Origin: Roseimaritima sediminicola
GTDB taxonomy: Bacteria > Planctomycetota > Planctomycetia > Pirellulales > Pirellulaceae
Reading direction: 5' to 3'
Length of the DNA stretch: 64,000 bases
Assembly: GCF_009618275.1 (NCBI RefSeq)
Contig: NZ_WIAD01000020.1
Span: 1 to 64,000, forward strand
Shown here: in pieces, positions 58,029 through 64,000 of the stretch
How positions within the stretch are numbered: the first letter of the stretch is position 1
Layout of the letters: each line of letters opens with the position of its first letter
Position numbers and translations under genes: made by a program
The notes under the pieces: model-generated
Told to the model about the DNA's origin: nothing
Databases searched by the model: none
The model's input: the letters and a program-made list of their open reading frames with translations, nothing else

Positions 58029-59717
58029 TCAGAGCGAAACCAGCAGGTCGAGCATCTCGCTGGCCGTCGAGATCACCCGCGAGGAGGCTTGGAAGGCTCG
58101 CTGGTAACCGATCAATTTGATGGCCTCCTCGTCCAGGTTCACCCCGGTGATCGAAAGGTGCTGGGCCTGCAGCGTGGTGTAGAAATCCTTGTGGCCCTCG
58201 GCGCTGCTGCGCTGCAGCGAGACGCTTTCGGCGATCGTGGCGACCTTCTGTTGATGCCACGCCTGCAAGGATTGTCCGTTCAGGACGTCGCTGGGACGAG
58301 CCACCAGATCGACCAGTTCGGCGATCGCGTCGGTGTCGTTGCCCACGCCACCCTTGCTGACCGACAACAGATGCGGGTTCTCCATCAGGTAGTCGTTCAC
58401 GGCCAGGTCCTGGGCACTGCTGCCGGTGAACAGGGTATTTAAACCCGCGGCGGCCAGGAAACCGCTGTTGTCGTCGGCAAAGGTAAAGCTCAATCCATCC
58501 ACATCGGCAACCAGTTCGACCTTGCCATCGCCGTTGACCCGGGCCGACACGCCATCGATGTCGTCGATTTGCTGGATGATCGAGTTGACGGTCGAATCGC
58601 CCACAATGCCCAGGTTCTGGACGGTGATCTGGTGCGAGCTGACCAATTGGCCCTGTTCGTCCAGCACCTGCACGTCGAAGGAACCGTTCTGCGGCTCGTA
58701 GGACAATTCGGCGCGTTCCAGCGGCACGCCGGGTTCGACGCTGATGGTGCCGACCATCCGCTTGTGTCCCTCCAGACCCTGACCCTGGGAATGCACCTCG
58801 TTCATGATGCGGGCCAGCGAGGCGGCGAACGTGTCCAGTTCTTCGAGGTAGGAACCGAAGACTTCATCGCGGGCGACCTGCACGGCACCGATCGTACCGC
58901 TCTTGGCCTTCAGCGGCGAATCGGTTTCCTTGATACGGATTTCTTGTCCGTTGGTCGCTTGGTTGTAGGCCATATAGACTTCGCGGTAGTTCGCCTCGGA
59001 GATCAGATAATCCCCGCCGACGAATACGCTGACCGATCCGCTGGACTGTTCCTGGACATTGATGTCGACGATCTGCGCCATTTCTTCGAGCAACTTGTAA
59101 CGCTCGTCGCGCAGCCCAGTAGCGTCGCTGGACAGCGAGCGACCGCCCTCGAGGACCATGATCTCGATGTTCAGGTCCGCGATCCGGCTGGACAGCGAGT
59201 TCAGGGTCTGAGCCAGGATGGGCAGTTGGTCGTTGGTGCGGTTCTTGGCGGCCTGGGTGTCGCTGTGGGCTTGGTTGATCGCTCCGGAGAGCGCATTGGC
59301 CTGCATCAGGACCAGGTCGCGAGCCGCCGGGTCGGCCGGAGCGTTGGCCAGGTTGTGCAGCGATTCGTTGAACTTGGTCAATTGGCTGCCCAGGCCGGTG
59401 TCGTCCAAGCCGCCGACCATGTCTTCCAGTTCGCGGTAAGCCGCTTGCAGGGTCTCGCCGCCGGAAACCGCCGTGCTGGCACTCCACATGCGTTCGGCCA
59501 ACGCCTGATCGATGACCTGGCGCGTGCCCCGCGGCAGCACACCCTGGCCGACGATCACCTGGCCGATCCGCGTGGTCGTCGCCGGGATCAGCTCCAGTTC
59601 CTGGCGGATGTAGCCCGGCGTATTGGCGTTGGCGATATTGTGACCAACGACCTGCAGGCCCATCTGCGAAGCTCGCAGGGCGGCGGCGGACTGATTGATC
59701 GAACTGAACAGGGACAT
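58029..59717 (-). CDS. flgK: Flagellar hook-associated protein 1 FlgK
   Basis: 562 residues from ATG 59717 (MSLFSSINQSAAALRASQMG). FlgK joins hook and filament. The N-terminal rod-type motif VVGHNIANANTPGYIRQELE and the C-terminal NLDEEAIKLIGYQRAFQASS then RVISTASEMLDLLVSL are the family's conserved ends; between them lies the variable D2/D3-type middle (VRVNGDGKVELVADV-like). The upstream in-frame ATG 59789 would add 24 unrelated residues. No flgL or flagellin gene adjoins. It shows that the organism has, or had, flagella. It ends 43 bp before the large secreted gene. Confidence 0.95.
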   Translation of the reverse strand: MSLFSSINQSAAALRASQMGLQVVGHNIANANTPGYIRQELELIPATTTRIGQVIVGQGVLPRGTRQVIDQALAERMWSASTAVSGGETLQAAYRELEDMVGGLDDTGLGSQLTKFNESLHNLANAPADPAARDLVLMQANALSGAINQAHSDTQAAKNRTNDQLPILAQTLNSLSSRIADLNIEIMVLEGGRSLSSDATGLRDERYKLLEEMAQIVDINVQEQSSGSVSVFVGGDYLISEANYREVYMAYNQATNGQEIRIKETDSPLKAKSGTIGAVQVARDEVFGSYLEELDTFAASLARIMNEVHSQGQGLEGHKRMVGTISVEPGVPLERAELSYEPQNGSFDVQVLDEQGQLVSSHQITVQNLGIVGDSTVNSIIQQIDDIDGVSARVNGDGKVELVADVDGLSFTFADDNSGFLAAAGLNTLFTGSSAQDLAVNDYLMENPHLLSVSKGGVGNDTDAIAELVDLVARPSDVLNGQSLQAWHQQKVATIAESVSLQRSSAEGHKDFYTTLQAQHLSITGVNLDEEAIKLIGYQRAFQASSRVISTASEMLDLLVSL

Positions 59718-59935
59718 CCAACGGTCACCCGAAGAAAGGGAAACGGCTTTGGTCCTGTTATCGACGCCCCAGCCGTCAAAGTTTACCAAATCCCTCTATT
59801 CGGAACCGGTGGCCCTCTGGAACAATGCACAGCCCTGTCGCCGGCGACCGCCCGACCCGGCTTTGCAATCCGGCCCCGGTGGACGCCAGGCGGGAACCGC
59901 GGACCGAACGAAGCCGCTTAAACGACCAGACTGTT

Positions 59936-61099
59936 ATGAGCAAGCCGAACCACGGACCATCCAGCGCGGCCTCGCCCCAGGCCGCCAGCGACCTCGAGGG
60001 CAGCTCTGTGGCCGAGGCCGCAAGGGGACGGGCCTGGCCGCGGAGGATGGGCCGCGCGGCCCGGCGCGGGCTGCGCAGTGGCGCCCTGGCGCTGGCCGTG
60101 ATCTGGGCCAGCGGGGCGCTGCTGCACTGTTCGCTGTTTCCGCGGCCGCTGGCGTGGTTGTTGGCCGCGGTGTACCTCGCGGCGGCCGGTTGGGTGTGGG
60201 GCGCTCGCCGACGCGGCCGCCTTGGCCGCCATCGCGCCGGCGGCTTGTGGGCCGGTTCCCTCGTGCTGGTATTTCTGCTGCTGCAGCTGATTGTCCCTTC
60301 GAATCAGCGGAACTGGGTGGACGGGCAACAACGCCTGCCCTGGGTGCAACGTGACCAGCAGCGGATGACTCTGCACGCGGTCCGCCACTGCGAGTACCGC
60401 ACGGCCGACGACTACACCGTGCGCTACGACGGGCTGCAGTTCGATCGCAGACAGCTGGAATCGGTGTGGTTGGTCGTGCACTATTTTTCAGCCTTCGAAG
60501 GTCTGGCTCACACCTTTGTCAGTTTCGGCTACCGCGACGACGACCGCCAGCAACGCTACTTCAGTATTTCGGCCGAGGTGCGACGCGAAGTCGGCGAGAG
60601 CTTCTCGCCGGTCCAGGGGATGTACCGGCGATTCGAATTAATGTTGGTCGTCGGCGACGAACGCGATCTGATCGGTTCGCGCACCATCCTGCGGCCCAGC
60701 GATCGGGTCTATCTCTATCGCATCGCAGCCTCGGCCGAGCAGGTGCAGGTCTTGTTCGACCGCTTCGCCCAGCGGATGGACCAACTGCGCCGGCGGCCCG
60801 AGTTCTATCATACGCTGACCAATAACTGCACCAATACGATCGTTCGGCAGACCTATTCGTTGACGCCCGACCGCATCAACTGGCTGGACCCGCGCATCGT
60901 CATGCCCGGGTATTCGCCGAGATTAGCTTTCCAGCTGGGATTGATCGCAAAGACGCGTGAAGGCGAAAGTTTCGAAGGCCTGCAGCGCCGCGCCCGCATC
61001 GATCCGCTCGCTCGCGAGCTGGGGTTTGGGAGGGATTTCTCGCGGCAGATCCGCCGGAACTGGCAGAGCCACGACGCAGCTGGAGGTGTTGGTCGTTAA
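59936..61099 (+). CDS. DUF4105-type membrane protein
   Basis: 387 residues from ATG 59936 (MSKPNHGPSSAASPQ); ATG 59825 upstream adds a stretch without membrane or family character. Three membrane segments lie within the first 170 residues (ALALAVIWASGALLHCSLFP, PLAWLLAAVYLAAAGWVWG, WAGSLVLVFLLLQLIV). The periplasmic part carries SVWLVVHYFSAFEGLAHTFV and the conserved FYHTLTNNCTNTIVRQTYSL, typical of DUF4105, a group related to NlpC/P60-like cysteine proteases with Cys and His in this motif. The stop codon TAA (61097-61099) is part of the following repeat element. Confidence 0.82.
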   Translation: MSKPNHGPSSAASPQAASDLEGSSVAEAARGRAWPRRMGRAARRGLRSGALALAVIWASGALLHCSLFPRPLAWLLAAVYLAAAGWVWGARRRGRLGRHRAGGLWAGSLVLVFLLLQLIVPSNQRNWVDGQQRLPWVQRDQQRMTLHAVRHCEYRTADDYTVRYDGLQFDRRQLESVWLVVHYFSAFEGLAHTFVSFGYRDDDRQQRYFSISAEVRREVGESFSPVQGMYRRFELMLVVGDERDLIGSRTILRPSDRVYLYRIAASAEQVQVLFDRFAQRMDQLRRRPEFYHTLTNNCTNTIVRQTYSLTPDRINWLDPRIVMPGYSPRLAFQLGLIAKTREGESFEGLQRRARIDPLARELGFGRDFSRQIRRNWQSHDAAGGVGR

Positions 61100-61193
61100 G
61101 CACGTCGGCATGAATCTTTCGGTGAAACCCCGCGACAACACCCTCCCGCGCAGCGGGAGAGTGATGCCGAATTAAAGGTTGCGACGTGCTTAG
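61097..61193. repeat. TAAGCACGTC inverted-repeat element, simple copy
   Basis: Starts TTAAGCACGTCGGCATGAAT and ends GCGACGTGCTTAG, with an inner short inverted repeat (CTCCCGCGCAGCGGGAG). 97 bp. Same family as the longer element at 50360-50533. Its first bases form the TAA stop of the DUF4105-type gene. Confidence 0.85.
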
Positions 61194-61416
61194 TTGCGCC
61201 ACGTCGCTGAACTCGCCAGAGTTTGGTTGTTGGGCAGCGCGCAGGCCGTCGTACGGGGAACACTAATCTTCACTAATCAGCACTAATCTAGGCAGGAGAA
61301 GGAAGTTTTATTAGCGTCTGATTAGTGAAGATTCGTGGTTAAACCTCCTGGTCCTCGCCCAGCCGAGACCAACGCCGCGTTCAACCCGGTCTCCGAGATC
61401 GGAGCAACCACCAAGC
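61194..61416. other. Spacer with CACTAATCTTCACTAATCAG inverted repeat
   Basis: CACTAATCTTCACTAATCAG at 61261-61280 pairs with CTGATTAGTGAAGATTCGTG at 61318-61337 (one mismatch), so a 20-bp stem with a ~37-base loop is possible. CACTAATC also occurs again at 61281. The stretch is A+T-richer than the genes. No gene seen. Confidence 0.65.
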
Positions 61417-64000
61417 TCACTCGGACGTCTCGAGTTCCGCTTGTTTGCGTTCGATCTCCTGCTGGACCGCGGTCAATTCCTCCAACAAGCTTTCGAACAG
61501 TTCGGGCAGCCGGTCCAGTTCGGACTCGCGAGCGGCCATCTCCAGTTGGCGGCAGCGTTCGGTGGCACAGGGGGCTCCGATCGCCGCCGATGCACCTTTG
61601 AGGGTGTGGGCGGCGCGGAACAGCCGCTCGGTGTCTTCGGCGTCGAGCGCCTTGCGCATGTCGGACTGCAGATTCTGCTTTTCGTTCAAGTAGACCGAGA
61701 TGATCTCCTGCAGCAGTTTCGGGTCGCCGCCCACAATCGCCAGCGCCTTGTTCCAGTCGACGACCGGTTCCGGCGGCCGCTGCGAAGCGTCGTCGGAAGG
61801 ACCTTGCTCGTTGGCCGTGGGATCGTCGGCGGCAGCGTGTGTGCCGTGAGGCTCGGCCGCGGAACCCGCATCGTCCATCCCCAGTTCTCCGTCGGAATCT
61901 TCGCCGCCTTCACTGCCGGATGACTGGGCCGGCCGCGTCGTGCTGTCCTGGCTGTGGGGGGCGGAATTTTCGAGCGGTGAATTGTCCGCCTGGTGCCCCT
62001 GGGGTGCCGGGTGGTCCTTCGAAGCGGTTTCTTGCCTTCGCTCGCTCGGCTCGGTTTGCGGATCGCGGGATTGCGTTTCTGCAGATGCGTCGGCAGGGTC
62101 GTTCATGGTAGCCCCCGAGGTGATTTCGAAATCGCGGTCGTCATCATCATCGTCGTCATCGTCATCGCCATCGTCGTCCGCCGTTCCAAAGCGTTCGATG
62201 ACGTGCGATAATTTTTCCAGGATCGCCGACACGCGGATCGGTTTGGCGATGTACTCGTCCATCCCCGCCTCGAGACACTCTTCGCGATCGCCCTTCATGG
62301 CATGGGCCGTCATCGCGATGATCGGTTGGTGTCGGTCGCTCGCTCGCTCCTGTTCTCGGATTTTACGCGTCGCGGCGATGCCGTCCAGGATCGGCATCTG
62401 GACATCCATCAGGACCAGGTCATAGACGTTCTCGGTTAACCGCTCCAATGCCTCCTGACCGTTGCTGGCGACCGTCACCTGGTGGCCATGTTTTTGAAGC
62501 ACGCCCAGAGCCAGTTTCTGGTTGACCAGATTGTCTTCGACCAACAGGATCCGCAGGCTGCCCAAATCGTAGTGCTGTAAAGGATCCGTTTCGCTATCGC
62601 TGCTTTCGTATTCCGGTGACGTCACCCCCAACACGCGTACGATCGAATCGAACAATTCGGATTGTTTGACCGGTTTCATCAAGCGGTCGGCAACACACAG
62701 GTGGTCGCGGCGGGCGGCGTCACCGGTGCGCGTGCCGGAGGTCAGCATGATGACGGGCGTGTGCGAAACGGCGGGGGTTTTCCGCACCCAGTTGACGAAC
62801 TGGAACCCATCGACATCGGGCATTTGCACATCGCTGAGGACGAGGCCGAACGGCGCGTTGGCCTGTTGGGCTTCGCGGAGCATCGCGAGACCGGCTTCGG
62901 CATTATCGACCTCGGTCGGCTGCATGCCCCAGTTTCGAACCATCTCGCACAGGATCTGGCGGTTGGTTTTATTGTCGTCGACGATTAATACTCGCGTGCC
63001 ACCGACCACGACGACATCCGCAAACTTGGGAGGATCGCTTTCGATGCGATCCAGTTGGACGGTGAAATAGAACTTGCTGCCGCGGCCCACTTCGCTTTCC
63101 ATCCACAGGTTGCCGCCCATGATCTTGATCAGCCGCGAAGAGATCGCCAGACCCAGTCCCGTGCCCCCGAAGCGGCGGGTGGTCGACGAATCGACCTGTT
63201 CGAATTCGTTGAAGATGCGGTTCTGTTTATCCTCGGGGATTCCGATTCCGGTGTCGCGGACGCAGACCTGCAAGCGGACCTTGTTCTCGGTCGGTTCCAG
63301 ACAACGGACGTCGACCACGACTTCACCGCGTTCGGTAAACTTGATGGCGTTGCCGACCAGATTGACCAGGATCTGTCGCAACCGGCCCGGATCGCCGATG
63401 ACGTGTTGCGGGGTTCGCGGGTCGATTCGAAAGGCCAGTTCCAGATCCTTGGCGTGGGCCCGAATGGCCAGGGCCTTCATCGTATCGCCCAGGGTTTCAC
63501 GGATCTCAAAAACCGACGCGTCCAGTTCCAATTTGCCGGCTTCGATTTTCGAGAAGTCCAGGATGTCGTTGATGATCGACAGCAGGCTTTCACCGCTGCT
63601 CTGGACCATCAACAGGTACTCGCGTTGGTTGTCGTCGATGTCGGTATCGAGCAGCAATTCGGTCATCCCGATGACCGCGTTCATGGGGGTGCGAATCTCG
63701 TGGCTCATGTTGGCCAGGAAATCGCTTTTGGCGCGGTTGGCTGCATCGGCGGCTTCCTTGGCCGCGCGCAATTCCTGGTCCGCTTTCTTGCGAGCCGTGA
63801 TGTCGTGGCCGATGCAGACCAGGCCGATCACGCTGCCGTCACTGTCGCGCAGCGGCACCTTGGTGGTCAGCGACCAGATCTCGCGGCCGTCGTGCGTGAT
63901 GATCGACTCTTCCTGGTCCAGCAGCGGTTGGCCGGTGCGCATCACGATCTGGTCGTCGGTGACGTATTCGCAGACTTTCTCCAAGGGCGAAAAGTCGTAA
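61417..64000 (-). CDS. Hybrid histidine kinase PAS-HisKA-HATPase-REC-REC-HPt (partial)
   Basis: At least 860 residues; the frame is open through the right edge, so the true start is outside the window. A PAS-type end ([36 protein letters not shown]) leads into HisKA ([19 protein letters not shown], the phospho-His), HATPase ([44 protein letters not shown]), receiver 1 ([33 protein letters not shown]), receiver 2 ([38 protein letters not shown]), an Asp-rich linker (62112-62172), a Ser/Gln/Pro-rich linker of ~100 residues, and a C-terminal HPt ([19 protein letters not shown]). It is a full phosphorelay in one chain. Both receivers have the phospho-acceptor Asp. It should sit in the membrane or respond to a signal encoded by the missing N-terminus. 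Confidence 0.93.
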   Translation of the reverse strand, partial: YDFSPLEKVCEYVTDDQIVMRTGQPLLDQEESIITHDGREIWSLTTKVPLRDSDGSVIGLVCIGHDITARKKADQELRAAKEAADAANRAKSDFLANMSHEIRTPMNAVIGMTELLLDTDIDDNQREYLLMVQSSGESLLSIINDILDFSKIEAGKLELDASVFEIRETLGDTMKALAIRAHAKDLELAFRIDPRTPQHVIGDPGRLRQILVNLVGNAIKFTERGEVVVDVRCLEPTENKVRLQVCVRDTGIGIPEDKQNRIFNEFEQVDSSTTRRFGGTGLGLAISSRLIKIMGGNLWMESEVGRGSKFYFTVQLDRIESDPPKFADVVVVGGTRVLIVDDNKTNRQILCEMVRNWGMQPTEVDNAEAGLAMLREAQQANAPFGLVLSDVQMPDVDGFQFVNWVRKTPAVSHTPVIMLTSGTRTGDAARRDHLCVADRLMKPVKQSELFDSIVRVLGVTSPEYESSDSETDPLQHYDLGSLRILLVEDNLVNQKLALGVLQKHGHQVTVASNGQEALERLTENVYDLVLMDVQMPILDGIAATRKIREQERASDRHQPIIAMTAHAMKGDREECLEAGMDEYIAKPIRVSAILEKLSHVIERFGTADDDGDDDDDDDDDDRDFEITSGATMNDPADASAETQSRDPQTEPSERRQETASKDHPAPQGHQADNSPLENSAPHSQDSTTRPAQSSGSEGGEDSDGELGMDDAGSAAEPHGTHAAADDPTANEQGPSDDASQRPPEPVVDWNKALAIVGGDPKLLQEIISVYLNEKQNLQSDMRKALDAEDTERLFRAAHTLKGASAAIGAPCATERCRQLEMAARESELDRLPELFESLLEELTAVQQEIERKQAELETSE

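Noticed and set aside
59825-59935. Upstream start for the DUF4105-type gene
   Set aside because: The extra 37 residues are Arg/Pro-rich without membrane or family character; ATG 59936 is preferred.

Overview
The window looks like chromosomal DNA of a planctomycete of the Rhodopirellula/Pirellulales type. Supporting signs are the high GC content, wide spacers full of palindromic repeats, and a DUF1501 protein next to a PSCyt1/DUF1549/DUF1553 protein. It also holds a very large cytochrome-type secreted protein, a dockerin-like surface protein with a short LE-R-LA-type N-terminal motif, many short secreted proteins or lipoproteins with family-style tails, and a flagellar hook-associated protein that fits a motile swarmer stage. 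No phage, IS transposase, integrase, CRISPR array, tRNA or rRNA was seen.

Layout. 0-9.6 kb: a PSP1-like protein, a coupled small membrane-protein pair, peroxiredoxin, secreted proteins, a DUF1570-type metallopeptidase, a two-domain ABC permease, an UbiB/AarF-like kinase, and greA coupled to a membrane protein. 9.6-15 kb: the DUF1501 + PSCyt1/DUF1549/DUF1553 pair. 15-16.3 kb: a gene-free, repeat-dense spacer. 16.3-22.5 kb: a complete RND efflux operon (outer-membrane factor, fusion protein, pump) with overlapping genes. 22.6-29 kb: a coiled-coil lipoprotein, then a CHASE4-type histidine kinase overlapping a REC-GGDEF-EAL protein (cyclic-di-GMP signalling), and a secreted EEP-family phosphatase/nuclease. 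29-32.3 kb: a seven-heme cytochrome c with a four-helix membrane partner, a short lipoprotein and an HU-type protein. 32.8-41.9 kb: a CinA C-terminal-domain protein coupled to a Pro/Ala-rich lipoprotein, RNase PH, a cadherin/dockerin-like protein and a low-complexity repeat lipoprotein. 42-48.6 kb: a tandem-duplicated UvrA of about 2,170 residues with four ATPase sites and an extra C-terminal domain. 48.8-50.7 kb: small genes and a second repeat-dense spacer. 50.7-58 kb (minus strand): a tightly packed set of five genes: large di-heme secreted protein, Nramp-like transporter, Gfo/Idh/MocA oxidoreductase, PII protein, small receiver-like protein. 58-64 kb: flgK, a DUF4105-type membrane protein, and a hybrid histidine kinase that runs off the right edge.

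The strongest signals for a second look are: (1) the double UvrA; (2) the PII / Nramp-like / receiver-like operon, a candidate regulated transport module in which the transporter lacks the usual Nramp metal-binding motif; (3) several families of palindromic spacer repeats that sit at or inside the stop codons of upstream genes, so that the repeat supplies the stop; (4) a 118-bp element with terminal inverted repeats present three times at identical length; (5) a palindromic element nested inside another element. All assignments come from reading the sequence. No database search was run.
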